Source: JAOBAU01 sp034667465
GTDB lineage: Bacteria; Acidobacteriota; Thermoanaerobaculia; Gp7-AA8
Direction: 5' to 3'
DNA length: 64,000 bases
Assembly (NCBI GenBank): GCA_034667465.1
Contig: JAXDJV010000013.1
Span: 1 to 64,000 of the forward strand
The translations under genes and the position numbers were made by a program. This document shows positions 32,553-40,290 of the stretch, piece by piece. The stretch's first letter is position 1. Each line of letters begins with the position of its first letter. The notes beneath the pieces were generated by a model, which was not told the DNA's origin, did not search any database, and was given only the letters and a program-made list of their open reading frames with translations.

Positions 32553-34066
32553 GCGATCAGCCGCCAGTCGAAACAGCCGAAGTCGAAGAGTCGGAACTGA
32601 TCCGCGTCCGCCGCGAGAAGCTCGAGCGCATCGTGGCCCTCGGCTACGACGCTTATCCGACCAAAGCGAACGTCGATACGACGATCGCTGAAGTGGTCGC
32701 AACGTACGGCGACAAAACCACTGCCGAGCTCGAAGCCGAAAAGCCGCGCGTCCGCATCGCCGGCCGGATCATGACGATCCGCGAATTCGGCAAGACCGCG
32801 TTCCTCGTCCTCTCCGAAAAGACCGCGCGCATCCAGGCGTACTGCCGCAAAGACATGTTGCCGGAACGCGAGTGGGAGCTCTATCGCAACCTCGATTCCG
32901 GCGACTGGGTCTCCGTCGAAGGAACGCTCTTCCGGACGAAGACCAACGAGCTGTCGGTCAAAGCGGAGAAGCTCGATTTCCTCGTGAAGGCGCTTCGCCC
33001 ACTGCCGTCGAAGTGGCACGGACTGACCGACGTCGAGCAGCGCTATCGCCAGCGTTACGTCGACCTGATCGTCAACGACGATGTGAAGACGACGTTCGAG
33101 ACGCGCGCGCGCATCATCAAATACATCCGCAACTGGTTCGACTCGCACGGCTTCATCGAAGTCGAGACGCCGATGATGCAGCCGATTGCCGGCGGCGCCG
33201 CGGCGCGGCCATTCATCACGAAACACAACGCGCTCGACATGAGCCTGTTCCTGCGCATTGCGCCGGAGCTCTACCTGAAACGGCTGATCGTCGGCGGCAT
33301 GTCGCGCGTCTACGAGATCAACCGCAACTTCCGGAACGAGGGGATCTCGACGCAGCACAACCCCGAGTTCACGATGCTCGAGTTTTACCAGGCGTATGCC
33401 GATTACGAAGTCTTGATTGCCGAGACCCAGGAGCTGTTGAGCGGCTTGGTTCGCGAAGTGCGCGGCGGCGAGACGCTGACGTTCCGCGGCAACGAGATCT
33501 CGTTCGCGACACCGTTCGCGCGCTACTCGATGAAGGAAGCGATCGCGCACTTCGGCGCGATTGCCGACGTCGAGAATCGCGCGACGCTCATCGATGAAGT
33601 CGTCGCACGCGGCGACGGCGTCAGCCGCGAATACGCGGAGTCGCTGATCGACGGCAAGCTTCTCGCGCTGCTCTTCGAGATCGTCGCCGAAAAGCAGCTG
33701 ATCAATCCGACGTTCATCACCGACTTCCCGACCGAGATCTCGCCGCTCTCGAAACAGCGCAAAGACGATCCGCGCTACGTCGAGCGCTTCGAGCTTTACA
33801 TTGGCGGCATGGAAGTGGCGAACGCCTTCTCCGAGCTCAACGACGCCGACGAACAGGCGCGCCGTTTCGCGCAGCAGATCGCCGAGCGCGAGCGCGGCGA
33901 CGACGAAGCGCATCAGGCCGACGATGACTACGTGAACGCGCTCGAGTACGGAATGCCGCCGACCGCCGGCGAAGGAATCGGCATCGATCGCGTGGCGATG
34001 ATCCTCACGGATTCGGCGTCGATCCGCGACGTGATTTTGTTTCCGCTGATGCGGCCGCGCGCCTGA
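32549..34066 (+). CDS. lysS: Lysyl-tRNA synthetase, class II
   Basis: 505 residues, full length for bacterial LysS. An OB-fold anticodon-binding domain comes first (RIAGRIMTIREFGKTAFLVL), followed by the class II core: motif 1 around FIEVETPMMQP, motif 2 NRNFRNEGISTQHNPEFTML, motif 3 GEGIGIDRVAMILTD with IRDVILFPLMRP. Charges tRNA(Lys) in the cytoplasm. It overlaps the upstream aminotransferase by 4 bp and precedes a LolC/E permease by 7 bp, an arrangement seen in several phyla. Confidence 0.97.
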   Translation: MSDQPPVETAEVEESELIRVRREKLERIVALGYDAYPTKANVDTTIAEVVATYGDKTTAELEAEKPRVRIAGRIMTIREFGKTAFLVLSEKTARIQAYCRKDMLPEREWELYRNLDSGDWVSVEGTLFRTKTNELSVKAEKLDFLVKALRPLPSKWHGLTDVEQRYRQRYVDLIVNDDVKTTFETRARIIKYIRNWFDSHGFIEVETPMMQPIAGGAAARPFITKHNALDMSLFLRIAPELYLKRLIVGGMSRVYEINRNFRNEGISTQHNPEFTMLEFYQAYADYEVLIAETQELLSGLVREVRGGETLTFRGNEISFATPFARYSMKEAIAHFGAIADVENRATLIDEVVARGDGVSREYAESLIDGKLLALLFEIVAEKQLINPTFITDFPTEISPLSKQRKDDPRYVERFELYIGGMEVANAFSELNDADEQARRFAQQIAERERGDDEAHQADDDYVNALEYGMPPTAGEGIGIDRVAMILTDSASIRDVILFPLMRPRA

Positions 34067-34073
34067 CCGCCCG

Positions 34074-35237
34074 ATGATCGAATCGCGCATCGCTCGCCGT
34101 TACCTCTGGAGCGCGCGGCGACGCGCGCACACCGTGGTCATGTCGACCATCAGCATCCTCGGGCTCGCCATCGGCGTCGCGGCGCTGCTCGTCTCGATCG
34201 CGCTTCTCTCCGGACTGCAGGGACAGATCAAACAGCGTCTGATCGCATCGAGTCCGCAACTCCTCATCGAGCCGGCGAAAGCGAACACGATCGACGACGC
34301 GGCGCGCGTCATCGCCGACGGCAAACGCGCCGGCATGACCGAGATTCATCCGATCGTCAGCGGCATCGGCTGGGGCGCGAACGAAGAGGAAAAGCGCGGA
34401 CGTCCGGTGCGCATTCATTCGTACGAACCGAAACCCGATGAGCCGCTGCCGGCCGACGCAACGATCGTCGTCACGCGCGACTTCGCGTCCGCGGTCGGAC
34501 TCGACACCGGCGATGCGCTGACCGTCGTCGCGCCGCGCACGCGACTCACGCCGTTCGGTCCCGTACCGGTGTGGCGACGTTATCGAATCGAGCGCATCGT
34601 CCCGCCATCAACGCAGGAAAACGCCGGCGACGCCATGCTGCCGCTCGAAGAAGCGGAAAGTCTCTTCGGCACGAACGGCAAACCGACGTCGATCGAGATG
34701 TACGGTCCGACCGAGCTCGCCGAGCCGGCGCAGGCACAGCTCGCGCAACATTTCCCGTCGCTGCTCGTCAAAACATGGAAGGAGATCAACCGCCCGCTCT
34801 TCCTCGCGCTGCGCCTCGAAAAAATCGTGATGTTCGCCACCATCTCGCTGATCATCTTCGTCGCGGCGCTGAATCTCATCTCGTCGATGTCGATGCTGAT
34901 CGTCGAAAAGCGGCCGCACGTCGGCATCCTCCGCACGCTCGGCGCGACCGAGCGAACAATCCTCTCGACGTTTCTCCAGGTCGGTCTTTTCATCGGCCTG
35001 ACCGGCACGCTCCTCGGCAACATCCTCGGCATCGGCGTTTCCTGGGCGTCGAATCGTTTTCATCTCGTGCCGCTGCCCGGCGATATCTCTCCACACACCT
35101 TTCTCCCCTTCTCGCTCGATTTCAGCGACGTCCTCGTCGTGAATCTGATCGCCATCACGCTGTCAGTGTTGACGACGTGGTATCCGGCGCGGCTCGCGTC
35201 GCGTCTCGATCCGATCGCCGCCATTCGCGAGGAATGA
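34074..35237 (+). CDS. LolC/E-family lipoprotein-releasing ABC permease
   Basis: 387 residues. Four transmembrane helices in the MacB/FtsX layout: one near the N-terminus (ISILGLAIGVAALLVSIALL), a periplasmic domain of about 200 residues, then three near the C-terminus, with the typical VEKRPHVGILRTLGATERTI loop and a final YPARLASRLDPIAAIR. It would extract lipoproteins from the inner membrane with a LolD ATPase, which is not in the window. Only one LolC/E gene is present, so it may act as a homodimer (LolF-like). Third gene of the lysS operon. Confidence 0.88.
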   Translation: MIESRIARRYLWSARRRAHTVVMSTISILGLAIGVAALLVSIALLSGLQGQIKQRLIASSPQLLIEPAKANTIDDAARVIADGKRAGMTEIHPIVSGIGWGANEEEKRGRPVRIHSYEPKPDEPLPADATIVVTRDFASAVGLDTGDALTVVAPRTRLTPFGPVPVWRRYRIERIVPPSTQENAGDAMLPLEEAESLFGTNGKPTSIEMYGPTELAEPAQAQLAQHFPSLLVKTWKEINRPLFLALRLEKIVMFATISLIIFVAALNLISSMSMLIVEKRPHVGILRTLGATERTILSTFLQVGLFIGLTGTLLGNILGIGVSWASNRFHLVPLPGDISPHTFLPFSLDFSDVLVVNLIAITLSVLTTWYPARLASRLDPIAAIREE

Positions 35238-35239
35238 CG

Positions 35240-36283
35240 ATGCGCAGAGTTCTCATCGCAGCGGTCTGCACTCTCGTTCTCGCGGCCTGCAATCCGGAGC
35301 GTCCGGTACGTGATCACCTCACGCTCGATTTCGCAGACGACCGCGATCCGAATTCGGTTCGCGTCATCGCCGCCATGACGTTCAACGTCAGCGCCGACTC
35401 GCCGCGCGAACTGACCGAGCGGGTCGATGCACAGCGTGAAGCGATCGTCGCCGGCCGCGACGAATGGGGGATCCGTTTCGCGCAAGTGTCGCCGGCGAAC
35501 GAACGGGTGATCTTCGATAAGACCCGCGGGTCGCTGCAGAGCGTCGAGCATTCCGCGATCGTGAGCCGCGACGATCTCCACAAGTTCTTCGCCGATCTTC
35601 CCGTGACCGTGCAGCTGACGCGCGGCGACGGCTGGAGCGAGCTGTCGATCTATCCGGCCTCGAGCTCGCGCGCATCGCGAGAACAGCGCGAGCATTACGA
35701 ACGAACGCTGCACTTCTGGGCGGAAGGGGCCGCGCATTACCTCGCGTCGATGCGCGAGATCTACTCGTACCTCGATGCGAACCCGCGTCGCGCGGAGATC
35801 ATGTTCGCCGCGCTGATCGCGAACGATCCCGACCTCATTCTCACCGAGGATGAAAAGGCGCTCGTCAACACCGCGGGGGGAGCGATGAGCGAGCTGCAGA
35901 GCCGTCTCGATGCAGTCGGTGAGAACGTCTATTCACTCACCGAGGAGGCGGATCTGGTGACGCAACCGCTGTCGACGGATGTGACCGTGCGCGTGCCGGG
36001 TGCGATCCTCGTCAGTGAAGGATTCGAGCGCCACGAACGGAGCGTAACGATCACGCGTCCGACGCTGCTCGAAGCGGTCGCGACGCTCGAGGGAAAATGG
36101 CTCGAGCCCGATCCGCTGCTGCTGCAGCTTCATCGTCGCGAAGGCGACAAACCGATCGACATCGCAGCGCTTGCCGCCGAACCACGGAAAGCGGCGCCGC
36201 TCGTCACCGCGCTCGAGATCGAGCAGGCCCTGACAAAACTGCTCCAGCCGGCGAGCAGCTACCGCGTTCGCTGGGCCGAGTAG
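35240..36283 (+). CDS. Lipoprotein of unknown function
   Basis: 347 residues with lipobox LAAC (Cys about 15). The mature part is mixed alpha/beta, with an acidic N-terminal region and no family I recognise. Near the C-terminus two beta-rich stretches (TVRVPGAILVSEGFERHERS, SVTITRPTLLEAVA) suggest a domain. A GAGGA site fits ATG 35240 better than ATG 35234. It follows the LolC/E permease by 2 bp, so it may be a client or partner of that system; that is inference. Confidence 0.75.
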   Translation: MRRVLIAAVCTLVLAACNPERPVRDHLTLDFADDRDPNSVRVIAAMTFNVSADSPRELTERVDAQREAIVAGRDEWGIRFAQVSPANERVIFDKTRGSLQSVEHSAIVSRDDLHKFFADLPVTVQLTRGDGWSELSIYPASSSRASREQREHYERTLHFWAEGAAHYLASMREIYSYLDANPRRAEIMFAALIANDPDLILTEDEKALVNTAGGAMSELQSRLDAVGENVYSLTEEADLVTQPLSTDVTVRVPGAILVSEGFERHERSVTITRPTLLEAVATLEGKWLEPDPLLLQLHRREGDKPIDIAALAAEPRKAAPLVTALEIEQALTKLLQPASSYRVRWAE

Positions 36284-36291
36284 CCCGCTCC

Positions 36292-36378
36292 GTCATCCTG
36301 AGCGAAGCGAAGGATCCGGGCGGTGGGACTCGCTGCGCGCACCACCCACGCAGATCCTTCGCTCACGCTCAGGATGAC
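36292..36378. repeat. HPERSEG-type inverted repeat (copy 4)
   Basis: GTCATCCTGAGCGAAGCGAA and GGATC pair with GATCCTTCGCTCACGCTCAG and GATGAC. It lies between two convergent genes, and the rimI stop codon is inside its right edge. Confidence 0.9.
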
Positions 36379-36818
36379 GGGAGCGTCTTCGTCATCACGA
36401 CGGCTGCTTCGCCATCGGGGTAGTAACGCGGACGAACATACGTCGGCTCGAAGTTCAGGAATCGATAAAACTCCTGCGCGCCGTCGTTCGACTTGCGCAC
36501 TTCGAGCGCGATCGTCTTCACGCCATGGCTGCGCGCGAAATCGATGCAGCGATCCATCAGCTTGTGTGCGATTCCCTGGCGGCGCTCGCTCTCATTGACG
36601 GCGATCTTGTTGACGTGCATCTCGTCGAAGAACCACATCGCGAAGAGGTAGCCGATGATGCGGCCCTCGCGTTTCGCGACGAGGTTGAAGCGGCCGCTGG
36701 CGATCAGTTCCTGATCGAAGAACGCTCGCCGCCACGGCGCGGGAAACGAATCACACTCGAGGCGATGGATCTCGTCGACGTCGCCCGGCGCCGCGAACGA
36801 GAGGACGACGTCACTCAT
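36369..36818 (-). CDS. rimI: Ribosomal protein S18 alanine N-acetyltransferase-like GNAT
   Basis: 149-residue GNAT acetyltransferase. Acetyl-CoA binding motif is VNESERRQGIAHKLMDRCID (R/Q-x-x-G-x-A), with the RimI-like LEVRKSNDGAQEFYRFLNFE and RPRYYPDGEAAVVM. Acetylation of the S18 N-terminus is the family role; the tsaB neighbour fits the frequent tsaB-rimI pairing. It overlaps the tsaB 3' end by 8 bp. The stop and the last two Ser codons come from the repeat. Confidence 0.88.
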   Translation of the reverse strand: MSDVVLSFAAPGDVDEIHRLECDSFPAPWRRAFFDQELIASGRFNLVAKREGRIIGYLFAMWFFDEMHVNKIAVNESERRQGIAHKLMDRCIDFARSHGVKTIALEVRKSNDGAQEFYRFLNFEPTYVRPRYYPDGEAAVVMTKTLPSS

Positions 36819-37446
36819 TCGCCTTCTGCTGCAACTTCACCTCGGCTTCCGCAAGCCGCACGTAGATCGGAGTGACGTCCGCGTACGCCGCGAGCATCCC
36901 CCGTTCCGCAATGATGCGTGCGCGTCGCGCGCAGGCGATGGCGACGTTTCCGTGCTGCAGAAAATCGGCGACCGAAATCGCCAGCGCCGCTTCATGCACG
37001 AGCGTGTCGAGCTCCTCAGCGCGCGCCAGCCGCGGCGCGATCGATTCGCTCTCGCCCTCGAACTGAGTGACGTAATGCTCGCCGCGTCCCGCATCGTCGT
37101 ACACGACCATCCGATCGAGCGGATGATCGAGCGACGCCTCACCAAGCGCGATCGCCTCATGCGTCGACATCGCACAGACCGGCCGGCCAAGCGCAAGCGC
37201 CAAACCCTGTGTCGTCGCCAGCCCAATCCGAACGCCGGTAAAAGAACCCGGCCCGCGCGTCACCGCAAACAGCTCGATGCTCCGCCGATCGACGCCCGAT
37301 TCACTTAGCAGCCAGTCGATCGAAGGAAGCAGCTTCTCATTACGCGATCCCTTCCCTTCCAGCGCCACAGCACCGAGCAACACCGCGTCGCGCAGCAACG
37401 CAACGGACATGATTGGGAGGGAGGTGTCGATGGAGAGAATTAGCAT
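36811..37446 (-). CDS. tsaB: tRNA threonylcarbamoyladenosine modification protein TsaB
   Basis: 211 residues. ASKHA-fold partner of TsaD in making t6A37 in ANN-decoding tRNAs. Seen: the N-terminal MLILSIDTSLPIMSVALL, the SVDRR-like SGVDRRSIELFAVTRGPGSF TsaB hallmark with TGVRIGLATTQGLALAL. ATG 37446 gives the canonical start; an upstream in-frame ATG lies in the repeat. Operon with rimI. Confidence 0.92.
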   Translation of the reverse strand: MLILSIDTSLPIMSVALLRDAVLLGAVALEGKGSRNEKLLPSIDWLLSESGVDRRSIELFAVTRGPGSFTGVRIGLATTQGLALALGRPVCAMSTHEAIALGEASLDHPLDRMVVYDDAGRGEHYVTQFEGESESIAPRLARAEELDTLVHEAALAISVADFLQHGNVAIACARRARIIAERGMLAAYADVTPIYVRLAEAEVKLQQKANE

Positions 37447-37452
37447 GGCGAA

Positions 37453-37526
37453 GGCATGAGGCATGGGGCATGAGTAAAGGCAAAGGCCGAGGCATCACCA
37501 CTCATGCCTCATACCTCATGCCTCAT
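37453..37526. repeat. GCATGAG-heptad inverted repeat (copy 2)
   Basis: The left arm is a run of GGCATGA/GGCATGG units ending in GTAAA; the right arm is ACTCATGCCTCATACCTCAT followed by GCCTCAT. The stop of the dCMP deaminase gene lies in its right edge and the tsaB start is 7 bp from its left edge. Confidence 0.88.
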
Positions 37527-37957
37527 ACCGCGGGTGACGGCATCCGAAGATCAATAAGCTCAATTCCCACCTGCTTCGCCACATCCCTCGACCGCTCTTC
37601 GCGATAGAACTCGCCGTAGTAGATGCGGCGGATGCCGGCGTTGGCGATGAGCTTGAAGCAATTCCAGCATGGGGAGGCGGTTGTGTAGAGCTCGCTCCCT
37701 TCGATCGAAACGCCGTTTTTCGCGGCCTGCAGGATTGCGTTCGCTTCGGCGTGCACGGTGGTGATGCAGTGACCGTCTTCGACGACGCAACCGACGTCGT
37801 CGCAGTGCGGAAGTCCGCGCAGCGAGCCGTTGTAGCCGGTCGAGAGGACCGTGCGATCGCGCACGATCACCGCGCCGACGTGTTTGCGCGCGCAGGTCGA
37901 GCGCGTAGCCGCCTGCTGCGCGATTCCCATGAAGTATTCGTTCCAGTCCGCACGCAT
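37523..37957 (-). CDS. Deoxycytidylate (dCMP) deaminase
   Basis: 144 residues. Zinc-dependent deaminase making dUMP for thymidylate synthesis. Catalytic motif HAEANAIL (His and Glu) and the zinc pair in SPCWNCFKLI; the TGYNGSLRGLPHCDDVGC stretch is typical of ComEB-type dCMP deaminases. ATG 37957 lies 7 nt after a TACAAT box, whereas ATG 37966 (three residues longer) overlaps the box. The stop lies within a GCATGAG repeat. Divergent from a response regulator. Confidence 0.92.
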   Translation of the reverse strand: MRADWNEYFMGIAQQAATRSTCARKHVGAVIVRDRTVLSTGYNGSLRGLPHCDDVGCVVEDGHCITTVHAEANAILQAAKNGVSIEGSELYTTASPCWNCFKLIANAGIRRIYYGEFYREERSRDVAKQVGIELIDLRMPSPAV

Positions 37958-37964
37958 GGCGGGC

Positions 37965-37970
37965 ATTGTA
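37965..37970 (-). promoter_or_regulatory. -10 box TACAAT of the dCMP deaminase gene
   Basis: Minus-strand TACAAT ends 7 nt before the ATG at 37957 and contains part of the alternative ATG at 37966. Confidence 0.55.
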
Positions 37971-38002
37971 ACCGAGCATGAAAACTGCACCTGGCGGTCC
38001 CG

Positions 38003-38371
38003 ATGACACGTCCGCGAGTTCTGATCGTCGAAGACAACTCGGACGTGCGCAGACTCTATGCAATCGGCCTGAATCAGCGCGGATACGAAGTAAAGCTCGC
38101 GGCAAATGGCGCTGAAGCGGTCGAACGGATCGAGGCCGAGAAACCCGATTTCATCCTCCTCGACTGGCTGATGCCCCTCATGAACGGCGGCGAAGTGCTC
38201 GAGCGGATCGGCAGCAACGGCGCCTCGGCGATCTCCATCATCGTCATCAGCGGACAGCCCGCGCCGCCCGAGGATCACCTCGATCCGCGTATCCGCTGCT
38301 GGCTCACGAAGCCGGTCGGGATCGATGAACTGGTGACCGTTCTTCAGCGTTCCGGCAACGATCCGCAGTAG
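38003..38371 (+). CDS. Single-domain response regulator
   Basis: 122 residues, receiver domain only. Acidic pocket VEDN, phospho-acceptor Asp in ILLDWLMP (about residue 53), Ser/Thr in VISGQ and Lys in WLTKPVG. No output domain; no histidine kinase gene nearby, so the partner is elsewhere. Cytoplasmic. Likely followed by the FHA gene, which has its own -10 box. Confidence 0.9.
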   Translation: MTRPRVLIVEDNSDVRRLYAIGLNQRGYEVKLAANGAEAVERIEAEKPDFILLDWLMPLMNGGEVLERIGSNGASAISIIVISGQPAPPEDHLDPRIRCWLTKPVGIDELVTVLQRSGNDPQ

Positions 38372-38389
38372 CGCAGCGGCCGGTTAGGC

Positions 38390-38395
38390 TAGAAT
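38390..38395 (+). promoter_or_regulatory. -10 box TAGAAT of the FHA gene
   Basis: TAGAAT ends 10 nt before the ATG at 38406. Confidence 0.5.
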
Positions 38396-38405
38396 CTGAG
38401 ACTTC

Positions 38406-38855
38406 ATGGCGAAATTGTTTTTCGTCGGGCTCGACGGGACGGAGAAGAGCTACCGCCTGCAGACCCACCGTCCCTTCACGGTTGGACGCGATCCCGGCAA
38501 CGACATCATCCTTCGCGACCCGAAGGTTTCGCGGCATCACGCGGAGATCGTTTTCGAGCGCGGATTCTTCGTCCTCCACGATCTCGCCAGCGCCAACGGC
38601 ACGTACGTCAACAGCAAACGAGTGCGCGTCGCGCCGCTTACACACGGCGCAAAACTTCGTCTCGGCAACAGCTACGGACGATTCTCCGAAGAGCTCCCGA
38701 CCGAGGCTGATGGATCGGCCGAGCCGCTCGAACAGCCGTTGCCTTCGCCGTATCCGGGCGAGCTGGCCGGCATGCCGACATCCGCGGTGCGCGTGCAAAT
38801 GCAAACGCTTCCGCACGAGAAGATGTCGGAAGACGACTTAAAAAAAAAAGCTTAG
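38406..38855 (+). CDS. FHA-domain protein (short product; possible frameshift fusion to next frame)
   Basis: 149 residues. A forkhead-associated domain (residues about 20-100) with the phosphothreonine-binding residues in FTVGRDPGNDIIL, VSRHHAEI and SANGTYVNS, then a low-complexity tail. The chain ends Asp-Asp-Leu-Lys-Lys-Lys-Ala-stop right after ten adenines. The -1 frame is open from the A run into the membrane-protein frame, so slippage would give one chain of about 457 residues. The short form would be a soluble FHA reader, the long form a membrane-anchored one. A sequencing or assembly indel in the A run is the alternative. Confidence 0.85.
   Translation: MAKLFFVGLDGTEKSYRLQTHRPFTVGRDPGNDIILRDPKVSRHHAEIVFERGFFVLHDLASANGTYVNSKRVRVAPLTHGAKLRLGNSYGRFSEELPTEADGSAEPLEQPLPSPYPGELAGMPTSAVRVQMQTLPHEKMSEDDLKKKA
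38840..38849 (+). other. A10 slippery run at the FHA gene end
   Basis: Ten adenines, read TTA-AAA-AAA-AAA-GCT-TAG in the FHA frame. The -1 frame has no stop from here to 39776. A 5-bp hairpin (ACACC-GTC-GGTGT, 38871-38883) lies about 20 nt downstream. Such runs support transcriptional slippage or -1 ribosomal frameshifting, as at dnaX. Confidence 0.55.
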
Positions 38856-38881
38856 TACCGCTTTCGTCTGACACCGTCGGT

Positions 38882-39778
38882 GTGCTTGACGATGGTCCGA
38901 CCGAGCCGTTCGACGGCAACGGCGTTCCGAAGTCGACGCTCGAGTACTCGCTGCCCGAAGCCGAGGAAGTCGATGACGACGAACCGGTCGCCGCTCCCGG
39001 TGTGGCGGCGGCCGCTCCCGGCCGCCGAGTCCCGGACGAAGCGCCCGCCGCCACACCATCACACGCATCCGTCTTCGAGCGCACACGCTATCGCTTCATG
39101 AGCGGAATCCCCGCCGGCGAGACCGCGCGCGTTCGCGATGACTCCGGCGAAATCCTCCTCGGCTACCGCAGCTTCGCCAGCGTCGTCGGCGTGATCGCCG
39201 CGCTCGTCTCCGGCGTCGTGCTGATCGCGGGACTCGCCGCCGTCGGCTTCCTCGTCGCGGAAGGTCGCGTCGCGCCGGCCATCCTCGCGCTGATGCTCAG
39301 CGCCGGATTCGCGGTCGTCATCGCCATGCTCGTCCCGTCGATCAACGTCACGATCTTCGAAGGAACGACGCCGGTGATCACGATCGCGCAGGAGTCGAAC
39401 CTCGCCTTCCCGAGCGTCACGCATGCCGTCATCGGACGCGAAGGACGTCCGATCGCACGTCTGCGCAAAAACGTGATGGCGCGCTTCGGCCGCAATCGCT
39501 GGACCATTCTTTCCGGCGACGCCGATCGCGTCCTTGGCTACGCCGCCGAGGAATCGCTGTCGCGCGCGATGATCCGCAAGCTCGGCGGAAAGTTTTCGCC
39601 CGACTTCGAATCGAACGTCCGCATTCACTATCTCGATAAGGATGCGGGCTGGATCGTTCGCCGTCCCGACACCGACGGCGTCGTCGATCTGCTCGATCTC
39701 ACCGAAGACGGCGCGCGTCTGCTCGACCGACGCGTGGCGATCGCGATCGCGACGCTGGTCCTCGGCGCCGAGCCGTAG
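38882..39778 (+). CDS. Membrane protein with LURP-one/scramblase-like domain
   Basis: 298 residues from the first GTG, but the frame is open back to the FHA gene's A run, and no convincing -10 box or ribosome site precedes this GTG. A disordered acidic linker (about residues 1-80) is followed by two transmembrane helices (VVGVIAALVSGVVLIAGLAA and ILALMLSAGFAVVIAMLVP). A C-terminal beta domain (PVITIAQESNLAFPSVTHAV, IGREGRPIARLRKN) resembles the LURP-one/phospholipid scramblase barrel. It is most likely the C-terminal part of an FHA fusion made by frameshifting. Scramblase-like similarity is a pattern-level guess. Confidence 0.7.
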   Translation: MLDDGPTEPFDGNGVPKSTLEYSLPEAEEVDDDEPVAAPGVAAAAPGRRVPDEAPAATPSHASVFERTRYRFMSGIPAGETARVRDDSGEILLGYRSFASVVGVIAALVSGVVLIAGLAAVGFLVAEGRVAPAILALMLSAGFAVVIAMLVPSINVTIFEGTTPVITIAQESNLAFPSVTHAVIGREGRPIARLRKNVMARFGRNRWTILSGDADRVLGYAAEESLSRAMIRKLGGKFSPDFESNVRIHYLDKDAGWIVRRPDTDGVVDLLDLTEDGARLLDRRVAIAIATLVLGAEP

Positions 39779-39781
39779 CCG

Positions 39782-40162
39782 TCAGCCGAGCTCCGCCAGC
39801 TCGTCCTCGGCTTCCGCCAAACCTTCCCGCGCTCCCTTCCCTGCGCCATGCCTGATCGCAGCGCGAAAATACTCCGCCGCCGCCCGCGCATCGTCGGCAA
39901 CGCCGAACGCGAAGTGGCCGAGCGATTCGTACGCGTCCGCGGAATTCGGATCGAGCTCCAGCGCCGCGAGGTAACTCGCCTCGACGTCGTCGAGGTCGAC
40001 GTCGTCATCGTCACTGAGCTGAATGGCATCGCCGAGCAGGATCCAAAGCTCGGCGGAAGGCGCGCGGTCGAGCTCTTCCTCGATCTGCGCAAGAATCTCC
40101 CCCGATGCCCCCTCAGCGCGCGTGATCTCGTTCTTGATGCGACGAATGAAATCGGACGACAT
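39782..40162 (-). CDS. Small TPR-like protein
   Basis: 126 residues, acidic and helical. It contains about two TPR-like units (AELWILLGDAIQLSDDDDVD, SADAYESLGHFAFGVADDAR) after a coiled N-terminal helix. No signal peptide, so cytoplasmic. Function unknown; probably a protein-interaction module. Converges on the membrane-protein gene with a 3-bp gap. A TATCAT box ends 6 nt before the ATG. Confidence 0.72.
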   Translation of the reverse strand: MSSDFIRRIKNEITRAEGASGEILAQIEEELDRAPSAELWILLGDAIQLSDDDDVDLDDVEASYLAALELDPNSADAYESLGHFAFGVADDARAAAEYFRAAIRHGAGKGAREGLAEAEDELAELG

Positions 40163-40168
40163 GCAGGG

Positions 40169-40174
40169 ATGATA
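40169..40174 (-). promoter_or_regulatory. -10 box TATCAT of the small TPR gene
   Basis: Minus-strand TATCAT ends 6 nt before the ATG at 40162. Confidence 0.5.
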
Positions 40175-40290
40175 CGCGGAAGGAACTATTGAGGGTCTTT
40201 GATGTCCGTGCTGGACGCAGTCGAAAGTCGCATTTCACGACTATATCCGGCGTGACGGCTGCACGGCAAGCATGAACTATTGCCGGACGG

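Noticed and set aside
37978..38002. Upstream ATG for the response regulator
   Set aside because: ATG 37978 is in another frame, and in the regulator's frame a TGA at 37979 blocks any earlier start.
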